DNA of 52,322 nt from an uncultured bacterium (GTDB lineage: Bacteria; Patescibacteriota; Gracilibacteria; BD1-5; UBA2023). Of this stretch, positions 1 through 9,570 are shown one piece after another. The DNA lies in assembly GCA_903908595.1 (NCBI GenBank), contig CAIVSN010000103.1, positions 1 to 52,322 on the forward strand, given 5' to 3'. Both the position numbers and the translations under genes were made by a program. Position 1 is the first letter of the stretch. The number at the start of each line of letters is the position of its first letter. The notes beneath the pieces were generated by a model. It was not told the DNA's origin. It searched no databases and saw nothing but the letters and a program-made list of their open reading frames with translations.

Positions 1-320
1 ACGATATCATCCACGATGTCCGATATATTTTGCCTGGTAGGAAAATAAAGGGGGATGCGTGGAATAATGACGAATTGTATCGTAAGCCAACTAGCAAAAA
101 AAAGTTGCAGTGAATATTCCGGGTGAAATTCAAAAAATGTCGGAAATACAATTATGAGAAATACGGTAGGAAATATGGTTATTCCAAAATCAAAGAGTGG
201 ATATTTTTCAAATGCATATTTTGCACGGTCATGATATTTAGAAATGGGATCGGATTTCACCTCCGATATTTCACGGAGGTACGATTCGATTTCCGAGTCG
301 GTTTGCTGTTGGAATTCCAT
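1..320 (-). CDS. Tandem membrane/coiled-coil paralog 1 (partial, cut by window edge)
   Basis: The N-terminal part of a protein, running off the left edge. It starts with ATG at 318-320 and opens MEFQQQTDSEIESYLREIS, almost the same as the start of the next gene (MDTQQQTDPEIQSYIREIS). A charged 30-residue head is followed by a hydrophobic hairpin (about residues 50-85), then ISDIVDDIV, the counterpart of the DIVDLI segment of its neighbours. The frame stays open to base 1 with no TAA or TAG. It is the downstream member of a three-gene tandem array transcribed leftward. Function is not recognised; the layout suggests an inner-membrane protein with a cytoplasmic helical tail. Confidence 0.7.
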   Translation of the reverse strand, partial: MEFQQQTDSEIESYLREISEVKSDPISKYHDRAKYAFEKYPLFDFGITIFPTVFLIIVFPTFFEFHPEYSLQLFFASWLTIQFVIIPRIPLYFPTRQNISDIVDDI

Positions 321-341
321 GAGTAAATTATTATGATGCCA

Positions 342-1157
342 TTATCCTCGAACCCTCAATTCCTCCAAATTCTCGATATGCGCTTCAAGGCGGGATTTTT
401 GGAGCTCGAGGGCTCATTGGTAGGAAATGTTTTGAGTCGAACCTTCCAGGGTTTGAATTTCGGAATCCAGCGCTTTGAGATCTTCGGCGTGGTGGTTCAG
501 GAATCCTTTCAAATGATATCCGATATGCGAAGTAATATCAGAAAACCAAAATTTTTGGGAATCCAAGAGCCTCACGAGAATTTCGGCATAGCGTCAAAGA
601 ATGAGCCGGAAGGCAAAATTCGTCAGCAATCTGGAATTTTTTCGGTTATTGTGCAAAACGAATCTGAAATTAAATATAATCTTTTTCAAATTCTCCACTC
701 GATCGGCAATCATATTGATTTCCTTCGAAATTTCAGCGATTTGAACCGCGTCGATTCAGGATTTTTCAAAGTCGATTGCAACCAGTCGCTTAAATGCATC
801 GACAGACTGGTTCAATGCGATTTTTTCCAATCCTACCCGATGGATCAAATCAACGATGTCCTGTGTCGCTGCCGATACTCCTTGCTTCGATGGTGCTAGC
901 GCGATAACAAATGGAATAGTCAACAACGCAATCGGCCACCAGCCAAAATAGTTATCGCCCATGGTAGGCGAAAGCGATAATCAGGCAAATCAGTCAATGA
1001 GTCACAATATGATGCTTCACCAAAATGGGGATAACACATACAAGGCTAACAATGGTACCAAGTATTTCCTCCACCTGACGATATCGTCGAATTTCACCTC
1101 CGATATCTCGCGGATATACGATTGGATTTCCGGGTCGGTTTGCTGTTGGGTGTCCAT
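342..1157 (-). CDS. Tandem membrane/coiled-coil paralog 2 (271 aa)
   Basis: Reading TGA as Gly joins several short ORFs into one 271-residue protein ending in TAA at 342-344. Order: a charged head (1-30), a hydrophobic pair of segments (about 30-85) ending in FVIALAPSKQG, a DIVDLIHRVG segment, then a long amphipathic part with LLDSQKFWF near 205 and a charged coiled-coil tail ending ENLEELRVRG. The start at 1155-1157 is chosen because it gives the same head as paralogs 1 and 3; the shorter start at 962 would drop that head and the first helix. In-frame TGA codons include 756-758, 594-596 and three upstream of 1004. 18 nt separate it from paralog 3. Function unknown. Confidence 0.75.
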
Positions 1158-1175
1158 GTTTGAATTAAAATAAAA

Positions 1176-1955
1176 TTACGCCCGTATCCTCATTTTCTCC
1201 AGATTCTCGATATGGGTTTCAAGACGGGCCTTCTGGAGTCGGAGGGCTCATTGACTTTGAATGTCCTCTTCGGATTGTGCCTGTGATTCTATTTTTTCAT
1301 CCAAATCTTTGAGTTCTTTGGAATGATGATCGATGAAGAAATCGATACCCTCGGCGATTTTCTGGGTCTTTTGCGAAAGCCAGAGCTTTTGGGAATCTAA
1401 GAATCGGGAGAGAATGTCGTCATAACTCCAGAATACAATGTTGAAAGGAATTTTTAGAAGACGTCTCGACCGTATTCGGTTCTCATGGAAAATTTTTAAA
1501 AAATTCTGAATCAGGTTTTCCATTATTTTGACTTGGCTTGCAATCGTATCTATCTCTTTCGAGATTTCCGTGATTTGAACGGCATTGATTCAGGGGGTAT
1601 CAAAGTCATCTCGCAGAATTCGAAGAAACGAATCGAAGGAAAGTTGCAGGGCTATTTTTCCCCGTATCACATCCCAAATCAGATCGACAAGGTCATTCTT
1701 CACATGTTGTATCGATTGTTCCGAGGGCGTTAAAAAAGCCAAAAGCAAATTTACGATAAAAATGAAAAGTCCGATCAATACCATGTATGCCTGTCCAAAA
1801 TATATTAGTCCATACAATATTACCGATAATGCAAAACAGTTGAGAAAAATAAGCCCTTTCGATCTGGCATTCAAAAAATTATCGAAATTCACCTCCTCTA
1901 GCTCACTGATGCAAGCTTGGATTTCTGAAGCATATTTTCCTGTCTTTTTTTTCAT
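1176..1955 (-). CDS. Tandem membrane/coiled-coil paralog 3 (259 aa)
   Basis: One frame from ATG 1953-1955 to TAA 1176-1178, passing TGA at 1590-1592 and 1248-1250. The head MKKKTGKYASEIQACISEL aligns with paralogs 1 and 2, followed by two strong hydrophobic stretches (about 30-80) and TPSEQSIQHVKNDLVDLIW. The second half has the shared SRFLDSQKLWLSQK motif and a coiled-coil end, ENLEKMRIRA. A longer start at 1991 exists but would run through the hairpin at 1977-2000, and the shorter start matches the paralogs. It is the most diverged of the three copies. Probably membrane-anchored with a cytoplasmic helical tail; no known family recognised. Confidence 0.72.
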
Positions 1956-1976
1956 ATCCCAATCATACAACAAAAT

Positions 1977-2000
1977 CTCCCCGATGTCCAAATCGGGGAG
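1977..2000 (-). terminator. Hairpin after the 2023-3024 gene
   Basis: A perfect 9-bp inverted repeat, CTCCCCGAT / ATCGGGGAG, with a 6-nt loop. Read on the minus strand it follows the stop of the secreted repeat gene by 22 nt and is trailed by ATTTTGTTG, a weak T-rich tract. It lies just upstream of paralog 3, so it likely ends the upstream transcript. Confidence 0.55.
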
Positions 2001-2022
2001 ATGCGGTAGAGAATCTGAATTA

Positions 2023-3024
2023 CTATGGCTTGATTTCCTTCCCGTTCACGAGAACGAGGTATTTCCCGGCTTTTTTCGCGATGGAGGTCCAGAGGGTCTC
2101 TTCGTTGTCGTATTGCGCGTATCCCACGTCTTCGTCGTAGGGTCCGTAGTCCTTGCCGTTTACGGATATGAAGTAGCCCTTGTCGGTCTCGTAGGTTATG
2201 AAGAAAAATTTTCCCTTTGAGGAGTAGTAAGCATTGTTCATGTTTTTCATGCCTTTCTTGATTTCCTTGTCGTTCAGATAGAGCGAGTAGGTCTTGCCTT
2301 TGAGTACGGAAAAGAACACCTTTTTCCCGTCCGGGGAAGCGTAGGGGGCATATCCCATCCCGTCGAAGGTTCCGGGAACCAATTTCCCATCCAGATAGAC
2401 CATGGCTTTGCCGTCGGCCTTGGTGACGCTATAGGCGATCTTTTTGTTTCCCGCACCGTAAAATGTCAGGCTGTATGCCTGGAGTCCAGTACCTTTCCCC
2501 AAGGTTTTCCCATTGGAAAACAGATAGTAGGATTCCCCGGTTTTTTCCGAAACGGTATATACGGCGACCGTGTTATCCATGTTCGAGGCCGGATACGAAT
2601 AGTAGGTCGAATCCTTGAAGAACGGGCCGTACTCCTTGCCATCTATGGTCAGGGTTACCTTGTCGTCCAGCACGCAGGCTACGGAGGCGATGCCCTTGCC
2701 CGTAATGTCGTAGGAGGCCGGCGCTTCGTCGCAGCGGCTCGCGACGATTTTTCCGTCGACGGACAGCGCGTATTTGCCATTCTGGTCCATGGTGACGAAA
2801 TACGGACGGTTTTTGGAATCGAACCCGAATTGGGAAGAATCGTCGACCCCGGCAATGGTAGTTTCTTTTCCGTCTATTACGAGGACTTTGGTCCCGTCGA
2901 TTTTTTCCATGACGGACATGGAGTGCTTGCCATCGCCGGAATAGCTGATGTTGTCCGGTGCGGCCGAAGCGGTAGCGTAGCCGGTTGCCATAAGCATCAC
3001 GGCAAGGTATTTGAGTGCGATCAT
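2023..3024 (-). CDS. Secreted repeat protein of propeller type (333 aa)
   Basis: Complete 333-residue ORF ending in TAG. Residues 1-22 form a signal peptide (hydrophobic core, ATASAA cleavage context). The rest is built from roughly 45-residue units with the pattern xIDGKE/xVDGKxxxxxx...YSxxGKK...FFxxxxxGKxYxLYLNDK, typical of beta-propeller blades. It resembles the much larger 47878-50721 protein in repeat logic (blade core plus DG/NGK turn). Probably exported and surface or periplasm-like in location, perhaps a binding scaffold. It contains no internal TGA, so standard gene callers also find it. Its own promoter (3070-3097) is visible. Confidence 0.8.
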   Translation of the reverse strand: MIALKYLAVMLMATGYATASAAPDNISYSGDGKHSMSVMEKIDGTKVLVIDGKETTIAGVDDSSQFGFDSKNRPYFVTMDQNGKYALSVDGKIVASRCDEAPASYDITGKGIASVACVLDDKVTLTIDGKEYGPFFKDSTYYSYPASNMDNTVAVYTVSEKTGESYYLFSNGKTLGKGTGLQAYSLTFYGAGNKKIAYSVTKADGKAMVYLDGKLVPGTFDGMGYAPYASPDGKKVFFSVLKGKTYSLYLNDKEIKKGMKNMNNAYYSSKGKFFFITYETDKGYFISVNGKDYGPYDEDVGYAQYDNEETLWTSIAKKAGKYLVLVNGKEIKP

Positions 3025-3069
3025 CGTGAAAGGGTTAAAAAAACGAGAAATGAAAAATTCTCTCCGACC

Positions 3070-3097
3070 AGTGTACCAGAGAGAATCGGAGTATCAA
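3070..3097 (-). promoter_or_regulatory. Promoter of the 2023-3024 gene
   Basis: On the minus strand, TTGATA (3092-3097), a 16-nt spacer and TACACT (3070-3075), about 45 nt before the start codon. It agrees with the TTGnnn / TAnnnT pattern seen at other genes in this window. Confidence 0.5.
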
Positions 3098-3208
3098 ATT
3101 ATTTTTGCTTGGGTATACTTGATTTTTAGAGGAGAATCAAGACAATTCCTATTGGGTATACATATTGGCGGTAATTTAAAGCAACCCTAAATTCAATCAA
3201 ACAATCAT

Positions 3209-4168
3209 ATGGTTAAAGACATTTGGAAGCAACCTGCAGAAGGTTACAATGAAGAAACAAAAGGAAGAACAGAAGACCAAATTGTTCAAAAAGAAACAGA
3301 AATTGGCTTTAAATTCCCAGCACTTTATCGGGAACACATGAAACTTCAAAATGGTGGTTATTTATGGAAAAGTGCTTTGGATTATGACGGTGAAGTAAAT
3401 GAACTTTTTTGTAACGGTTCAACGATAGAACCAATATTTACCGATAATGGATATAAAACTTTGAAGGATGTTCTAATGGAATATGTGGACAGAGAAGAAC
3501 TCGAAAATTCATCAAAGACCAAATTTCTTAATTTGGATAGGCTTCCGATTCTCTCACAGATGGACGGACATAAAATGTTATGTTTTGACTATGGTTACAA
3601 CATGGAAGCAGAATATGAAATACCAGAAATCGTGTATTTTGACTTGGAATGATGAGCTGAGGATGGTTATGAAGAGAAACTAAGGGTAAAATCTTATGAT
3701 GACCTAATCGATAACTTAGTTTATTACGGATATGAATCGACTTCATATTATGTAGGCGTAAATTCAAAGGAAACAATTGAGAAAATCGTTGAACTCATAG
3801 GCAATACGTTTAATTTGCAACTTGAAGTAAGGACAGACGATGGATATGGATGGTATAACTTTGATACATGGTATCGTGGAGAATTAAAGTTAAATCGAAA
3901 CTTGTCTGCAATTATAAAGTTAACGCCTAATAAATTTTTAAATAACACATTTCTTTTTCAAAACGACAAAGAATTTAATTTTGTTATTGACATTGAAATT
4001 AAAATTGGAGCAGAATCATGTCAAGACAACTCAAATTATTTAAAGTCAATAATATTAGATAAGTTTGACCAGTTTTTATCAAACGTTCATTGGAAATTTT
4101 TAGAAGTGCCATTCCATAAAGAAAACAAAATTGAATTAGAAAAAATAGTGAAGACATTTGAAGAATAG
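3209..4168 (+). CDS. SUKH / SMI1-KNR4 family protein (319 aa)
   Basis: Two ORFs join through a double TGA (3650-3655) into one frame ending TAG at 4166-4168. Residues 25-60 (IVQKETEIGFKFPALYREHM then KLQNGG) are the classic SMI1/KNR4 opening, and IVYFDLE-GG-AEDGYEEKL followed by a DDLIDNLV segment is the usual end of the fold, where Gly-Gly fits the family pattern. The last 140 residues form a second alpha/beta domain I do not recognise. SUKH proteins commonly act as immunity proteins to secreted or contact-dependent toxins. Composition is clearly AT-richer than the neighbouring genes and TGA is rare here, suggesting a recent arrival. No toxin partner lies beside it. Confidence 0.75.
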
Positions 4169-4176
4169 GGAAAATA

Positions 4177-4567
4177 TATACCCAACAGGAATTGGTTTTT
4201 GGTATTTTACGGTCATTGATTCGGAACAGGTTTTGTTTTTCTTCTTCCGGGAGCTTAGTCTCCAAGCAAAAATAACTTACACTTTCCCATCGTATGCATG
4301 AGGCATCAGCCATCGTTGCCTCATGCTTGTGGAGTCTACTCCAATGTACAAGAGTCGCCTTGCCTGATACCTCATGCATACGCGGAAAAGTTGCAACTTA
4401 TTTTTGCTTGGAGACTTATCGGGAATAATACCAAATTAATCTAACTCCGCTTGCTCGCGGGAAGCAAGACGAATCAAATGAATTTGGTATAAGTGACTGA
4501 AGAAAAAAATAAAAAATGTCCGAATGTGTGACTATGAAATTCCGAAAACCAGATTTGGTTAGGTATA
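4177..4567. mobile_element. Palindromic element A carrying two nested palindromic insertions
   Basis: The ends TATACCCAACAGGAATTGG and its near-inverse closing at GGTATA mark a family A element (about 165 bp when intact, as at 12051 and 33017). Inside it, 4258-4415 is a 158-bp insertion with a perfect 18-bp terminal repeat (GTCTCCAAGCAAAAATAA) flanked by TTA/TTA. 4429-4489 is a 61-bp insertion with TACCAAATT/AATTTGGTA ends flanked by TAA/TAA. Removing both restores the family A sequence gagcttatcgggaataagtg. The 158-bp insert itself has an inner palindrome (CGTATGCATGAGG ... CCTCATGCATACG). Confidence 0.75.
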
Positions 4568-4637
4568 CGTAAAGTACGTCTCACTCCAGTGCCCGAAATG
4601 AACTTCGAATTTCATCATTTTGCAGAGTCTTCTCTGA
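4568..4637. repeat. Right half of a family B palindromic element
   Basis: The sequence from GTACGTCTCACT through CATTTTGCAGAGTCTTCTC matches the right half of the B copies at 24084 and 46963. It sits directly against the right end of element A, as if A had inserted into the same central TA of B as it did at 12051, with the left half of B since lost. Confidence 0.55.
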
Positions 4638-4640
4638 AAT

Positions 4641-5057
4641 TTACCCGAGGAGTTTTTTTCCTTCCCCACCCCATTTGGTAGCCACTAGGTCAATGCTGAT
4701 CCCGTAGAAAATTCCAGCGGCGACAGTGAGAAAAAAGAGATTCCACGGAGTCATAGCGGGATTGGGCGTCGACATGGCGCCGGCCGCGAGCGGGAGGGAA
4801 CCCAGCAATCCCATAATCGCGCCACGGAAGTACCAGGGGCAGGGAATCGAGAAAACCGGATGCACGGTGAACACACCGGCCATGGCTATGAGAAGCCCTA
4901 TGAGGAAGCGGTCGGCGACGATGCTCCACATGATCGGCCCTCCCCAGAACCCGGCGGGAGCGCTGCCGGATGCCAGCGCGGCGCAGACGAATCCGAAAAA
5001 AATACCGAGCGGGACCGCGATGAGGAACCTCTTTCGGGCGTAAGGACTGCTTTGCAT
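4641..5057 (-). CDS. Small polytopic membrane protein (138 aa)
   Basis: Complete ORF, TAA stop. Four hydrophobic segments are visible: residues 9-30 (FLIAVPLGIFFGFVCAALA), 38-62, 77-97 and 104-125, each rich in Gly and Ala, with a short basic tail. No recognisable family motif; such 4-helix proteins in CPR genomes are mostly annotated as hypothetical. It is 10 nt downstream of the small ORF at 5068-5250 and may form an operon with it. No TGA is used here. Confidence 0.7.
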   Translation of the reverse strand: MQSSPYARKRFLIAVPLGIFFGFVCAALASGSAPAGFWGGPIMWSIVADRFLIGLLIAMAGVFTVHPVFSIPCPWYFRGAIMGLLGSLPLAAGAMSTPNPAMTPWNLFFLTVAAGIFYGISIDLVATKWGGEGKKLLG

Positions 5058-5067
5058 GAGATAAATA

Positions 5068-5250
5068 TTATGAAAATGCGATGGGTTGCCCGGAGGGTCT
5101 CGTTACGGAATCCATAGGAGCAACGCGCCGGATGATACCGGACTTTTCGAAAAAATCAAACGTGTGGGGGAAGGGTTTCCAAGGCGCATCCGGCTGGAAA
5201 ATTCCCATTTGTTCCAGCAAGGTCCTCCGAAAGGGCGCATAGCGATTCAT
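5068..5250 (-). CDS. Hypothetical small protein (60 aa)
   Basis: A 60-residue frame beginning MNRYAPFRRTLLEQMG and ending TAA at 5068-5070. It includes a proline/aromatic stretch (PDAPWKPFPHTFDFF). It lies 10 nt upstream of the membrane protein gene on the same strand. No family recognised and no clear promoter, so it could be a chance ORF in a divergent intergenic region. Confidence 0.35.
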   Translation of the reverse strand: MNRYAPFRRTLLEQMGIFQPDAPWKPFPHTFDFFEKSGIIRRVAPMDSVTRPSGQPIAFS

Positions 5251-5293
5251 GCGTTGCTGTTTTCGCCCGCTTATCGATCGAACGCAATCCGAT

Positions 5294-5322
5294 TTGCTTT
5301 TTCAAAAAAAACCTCCTAAACT
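5294..5322 (+). promoter_or_regulatory. Promoter of the first DUF4214-type gene
   Basis: TTGCTT (5294-5299), a 17-nt spacer, TAAACT (5317-5322). The same arrangement with the same flanks occurs before the sister gene at 7056-7084, and both genes start 34-36 nt downstream after a nearly identical leader. Confidence 0.65.
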
Positions 5323-5357
5323 GTGCCCCGAAACCTATTCCCCTCATTCCCGCGCTT

Positions 5358-6788
5358 ATGAAATCGATATCCGTGCCGCTCCGGCAGACCCTGATCGCTT
5401 CCGCCGTTTTCGCCGCCACGGCATTCCTTTCGTTCTGAGCTTCTTCCGGCGACGGCGGAACGCTCCGGTCCATGCCGTACCCCGACCGGAACGCGACGGC
5501 CGACGCCCTCCTGTCGAGCCTCACCCAGGGCAAGTGAGCCGCCGTCCTCGACGGCCTCGTCGCCAAAGTGAAGGCCAACGCCGTCGCCAAGGCGGGCAAT
5601 CCGGCGAACCCCGCGCTTTCCGCGGCCTACCTCGACGACTACCTCTCGAAGGTGGACAAGCTCGACGACGCCACGAGGGCGCAGTTCGGGACGGACTACG
5701 CGTTCATCTTCCAATACCTCTACCCGAGGGTTCGGGAGCTCCGGGGGACCGGCGCCTGAACCGCGAACGACCTGATCGCCCAGCTCACGGGGCTGGCGGG
5801 AACCGGCGGGACCACCGGAACGACGGGAACCGGCGGGACCGTCGCGCTCTCGGCTTCCGAAACCGCCGTGAACTCCGCCTACCGGGAAGTCCTCCTCCGG
5901 GATCCGGAAGCCGCGGGCCTGCCGTACTGGAAAGGCCAGATCGACAACGGAACTTTTACCGCGAGCACGCTCCCGCTCGCTATGGCCTGCGCGGCAAAGG
6001 ACGCGTCCGGAACCGACGGGACGAACGCCAGGGCCTGGCTCTCGAGGACGGGGAAGGGCTGCGGGGGCGCCGGAACCGGATCGACCACGACGACGAATGT
6101 CAAAATGTCGCGATCGGATGCCGTGGCCGCCGTGCTGGACGCATACAAGAAAGTTCTCGAAAGAGCGCCAATGCCCGTTTGCCCTGGATGTAAGTATGAT
6201 GACGGGGGTGCCTATTGGATTAAGAAACTCATGGATGGCAGCATGAATGCCGCTACGGTTCGAACGGCATTGTCCTGCCTTGCCGTAGGGAGGGATTCCC
6301 CCATGGGAGGAGGCAGTTCCAACAACCCTAGGCCTTACGTGGGCGTAGATGGGTTGAATTCCGCCAAATACCGGGATCTTCTCGGCATCCAATGCAACGA
6401 TTTCGACCGAAGCGTCCTGCTCGATCGCGTCGGCGAACTTACCGAAGAGGGCGTCCTTATAGAAAGATTGTTCCGGGAGGTGCTTGGAGATAAGACGGTT
6501 GACCATATCACCCCAGACGGATTTGACTATGGCTCATGGTTGATGACCATCAAGTGGGATGACTATTTTTCTTGTAAACAATATGGGCAAAATACTTGCG
6601 GTTATGGCAATGAGGGCAAGTACAACGCCGATCGTGTCGCGCTTGGGATTGCTTGCTCCGCCTCTGCAGAGCCACATCACACCAATGCCCAAGCCTGGCT
6701 CAATAAGAATGGCAAGGATTGTAAGAATTTCCTTCCTGCTTGGCTTCAGCCTCAACCTACATGACAAGTACAGCCAGGACCGGGGTAA
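5358..6788 (+). CDS. Exported DUF4214-type protein, copy 1 (476 aa)
   Basis: One frame from ATG 5358 to TAA 6786-6788 through TGA codons at 5436, 5535, 5757 and 6762 (all read Gly). Residues 1-27 form a signal peptide with a possible lipoprotein-like or small-residue cleavage region (AFLSFGASSGDGG). A helical domain (about 40-130, LLSSLTQGKG ... FIFQYLYPRV) is followed by a Gly/Thr linker and a DUF4214-like unit (YREVLLRDPEAAGLPYWKGQ, near 175). A second, more divergent repeat follows (YKKVLERAP ... YWIKKLMDGS) with Cys pairs. DUF4214 units are known from surface-layer-associated and secreted proteins. The first 220 residues are nearly identical to the gene at 7119, indicating duplication. 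Confidence 0.8.
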
Positions 6789-6890
6789 TCTCCGTATACT
6801 TCCGATTCGTTCATCGAATGCGGTTAGCTTTCGGAATTAGAAGTCCCCGCATTCGCCCAACCGAATTCCCCGCCACGTCACGGAATCGGA

Positions 6891-6920
6891 AGGAGGAGCT
6901 CGCCAGCTCCTCCTTTTTTT
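6891..6920 (+). terminator. Intrinsic terminator
   Basis: A perfect 10-bp stem AGGAGGAGCT / AGCTCCTCCT with CGCC loop followed by a run of seven T. It lies 100 nt after the stop of the 5358-6788 gene. The cleanest Rho-independent terminator in the window. Confidence 0.85.
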
Positions 6921-7055
6921 GCACCCGGCGGAGACGGGAACGCAAGCGGGATCGAGTTGGTTTTTGGACACGGAAGAGGCGTTCATACCCGGTATCTGCC
7001 CGTTGGAAGCTACAATTGCGCCTGGCATTCTCTGACGGCTTCCCCCAAATCCGAT

Positions 7056-7084
7056 TTGCTTTTCCCCGAAAACCCTCCTACACT
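7056..7084 (+). promoter_or_regulatory. Promoter of the second DUF4214-type gene
   Basis: TTGCTT (7056-7061), 17-nt spacer, TACACT (7079-7084); duplicated together with the gene from the 5294-5322 promoter. Confidence 0.65.
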
Positions 7085-7118
7085 GTACCCAGAAACCCAT
7101 CCCCTCATTCCCGCGCTT

Positions 7119-9464
7119 ATGAAACCCGTATCGTTGTCGCTCCGGCAGACCCTGATTGCATCCGCCGTTTTCGCCGCTTCCGCTTTCCTCTCGTTCTGAG
7201 CTTCTTCCGGCGACGGAGGGACGTTCCGGTCCATGCCGTACCCTTCGAGGAACGCGACGGCCGACGCCCTCCTGTCGAGCCTCACCCAGGGCAAGGGCGC
7301 TGGCATCCTCGACGGCCTCGTCGCCAAGGTGAAGGCCAACGCCGTCGCCAAGGCCGGCAATCCGGCGAACCCCGCTCTTTTCTCAGCCTATCTCGACGCC
7401 TACCTCGCGAAGGTGGACAAGCTCGACGACGCCACGAGGGCGCAGTACGGATCGGACTACGCGTTCATCTTCCAGTACCTTTACCCGAGGGTGCACGAGC
7501 TCCGGGGGACTGTCGCGCTCTCGGCTTCCGAAACCGCCGTGAACTCCGCCTACCGGGAAGTTCTCCTCCGGGATCCGGAAGCAGCGGGACTGCTGTATTG
7601 GAAAGGCCAAATCGACAACGGCACCTTTACCGCGAGCACGCTCCCGTTGGCGATGGCCTGCGCGGCGAAGGATACTGCCGGAGCCGAAGGGACGAACGCC
7701 AAGGCCTGGCTCACGAGTCACAATCTGAGTTGTACACAGGCTGGTGGAGGCGGTAGCAGCGGAGGCGGCAGCGGAGGCGGCAGCGGAGGCGGCAGCGGAG
7801 GTGGCAGCGGAGGTGGCGGCAGCGGTGGCGGCGGACTCGATCCATATGGTTCATGTACGGGAACGCTTCCTACTGGAGTTGGAATGAATACGCCAACTCC
7901 TTACTCGGTAACAAGTTCCATAGGTTATACGCCGAATACCGTTTGGACCTATATCGGCGATCTTGCTTCGTATCTCACGGCATCTTGCACCTGGTCATGC
8001 AAGGGAGAAGAATGATATACGGCGAATGCTACTAAAAATGGATGCAGACTTATCGCCGAAGGAGAATGAATGACTATCAAGGTAGTTGATGCCAATGGTA
8101 CGCCAATAAGCGGTGTGGCAATGTATGCAAGAATTAACTTATTGAATGGAACTAGCCTTATGGGACAATCAACGACTGATGCCTCAGGGAAAGCTAAACC
8201 ATTCGTATGGCCGACTTATTGACCGGATTTGACATTTCTCAATCTCTTCAAGGATGGTTATACTATCATGAATACCACTGCAAGCAAGAATACCGTCTGT
8301 ACTCATAGTGACACGAGCCCACCAACCTATTGTTCTTTCCCAAATCAATATAAATGAACGGATCACGAAGTAACCGTATATATGTCGAATGGTACAACGG
8401 CAAATTCTTCAACCCCAAATACCGTTTGGACAAATGTAAGTCTTTCGCCAAAATCTCTGTTCTCCCAAGGAGAATCGCTCTATGGATATATTGCCGGGGG
8501 AGATCCTGCCAATACTTGGGCATGTCTTGATGGGCCAAGCGCTACCGATGATTGTGCTGATGCAAGTAAATACAGACGGCTCACAGCCCTTGCAAATGGA
8601 GTAGCAGATGGATGGCAGATCAATACGTCTAATGGCCGAATTGAATTCAGATGATGACTCGCTCTTGCAGGATGGCCAGGTTGAGTCTATACTGGATATG
8701 CCAGAACATGACAAAATGGCACTTCAACATCTGCATCATTTACGGTTACTTCACAAGCAAGTAACGCAAGAGCAATAGCAGTTACGAATATCCCAGATTG
8801 GAAATTTGATTCATTGGGTAATCCTTCCCTCAGTTTGAATCTTATTGATACGAATCCTGGAACGTGGAACGTATGAGCTGGAACTATGCAAGCAAGCATG
8901 GATTTTATCTCCGAAGGCTATTTTCAGAATTCGGGTGCCAAGCCAGGCACGACGACTGCACATATCGCTATCGTTTTACGTAACGATCTAGCCAAGATGG
9001 ACAAAGGTTTGCCACAAGACAAGAGATTCGTTTTCTGACAGTGAATGATCCTTGGGGACGTACATAGAGTACCCCCCGTATCGTGAAGCATTCCGAATCC
9101 GTCGTATCCTTCAACACAAATTGAAACATGGTTTAATGGAATTGGCAACTCAAACTACCTCCTAAGCGGATCATGGGGGGACGCGAATAAACTTATGCAA
9201 GATTATGTGAATTATCGTATCATCGTGGACGCAATAAAAAATGAAAGTGGCGATACCCAGATTCGATATCGATTATACCGATATGCCGCAGATGGAAAAT
9301 TGATCCTAGAAAAAGATACTGGAAATATGTCTGATGGGAATAAATGGTTTGACCCCACAAAGACAGGATTTGCCATTGGCGAAGTACTTGCGAGCAAAGA
9401 TGTGCCTTGGAGTTTCACTTTTAAAAATATCGTTGTTAAATGGGGGCCGGTTGGAATGGAATAG
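7119..9464 (+). CDS. Exported multidomain DUF4214-type protein, copy 2 (781 aa)
   Basis: A single frame from ATG 7119 to TAG 9462-9464 crossing about a dozen TGA codons (for example 7197, 8013, 8220, 8652-8657). Standard-code reading leaves only disconnected fragments. Signal peptide 1-27; helical domain and DUF4214 unit (YREVLLRDPEAAGLLYWKGQ, near 145) as in copy 1; a (GGGS)n linker (about 208-240). There follow two Ig-like or beta-sandwich segments sharing a TPNTVWT motif (about 265 and 430), a carboxypeptidase-regulatory-like stretch (VVDANGTPISGV), and a C-terminal domain of about 220 residues beginning IPDWKFDSLG that resembles a jelly-roll/lectin fold. Likely a secreted adhesin or glycan-binding protein. 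The C-terminal half is AT-richer than the duplicated N-terminal half, suggesting domain shuffling. Confidence 0.8.
7742..7836 (+). repeat. GGAGGCGGCAGC minisatellite coding a (GGGS)n linker
   Basis: Tandem 12-bp units of ggaggcggcagc with minor variation, inside the 7119-9464 gene. It codes a flexible Gly/Ser linker between the conserved N-terminal module and the variable C-terminal domains; such a tract is prone to length change. Confidence 0.8.
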
Positions 9465-9488
9465 ACAATATAAAAATCGATACTCGCG

Positions 9489-9517
9489 TTGCTTCCCCTT
9501 TTCAAATAGGGTATGCT
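9489..9517 (+). promoter_or_regulatory. Promoter of the TPR gene
   Basis: TTGCTT (9489-9494), 17-nt spacer, TATGCT (9512-9517), 53 nt before the start codon at 9571. Same pattern as at 5294 and 7056. Confidence 0.55.
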
Positions 9518-9570
9518 ATGTCCCGACAGCAAGCCTGTCAGCAGTTCTTTATACCTTTTCCAAATTTCCC

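Noticed and set aside
5249-6506. Long opposite-strand and alternate-frame ORFs over the first DUF4214-type gene (314 and 396 codons)
   Set aside because: Arg/Gly/Pro-rich translations typical of shadow frames in GC-rich coding DNA; the +1 frame has signal peptide, domain motifs and a duplicated homolog.
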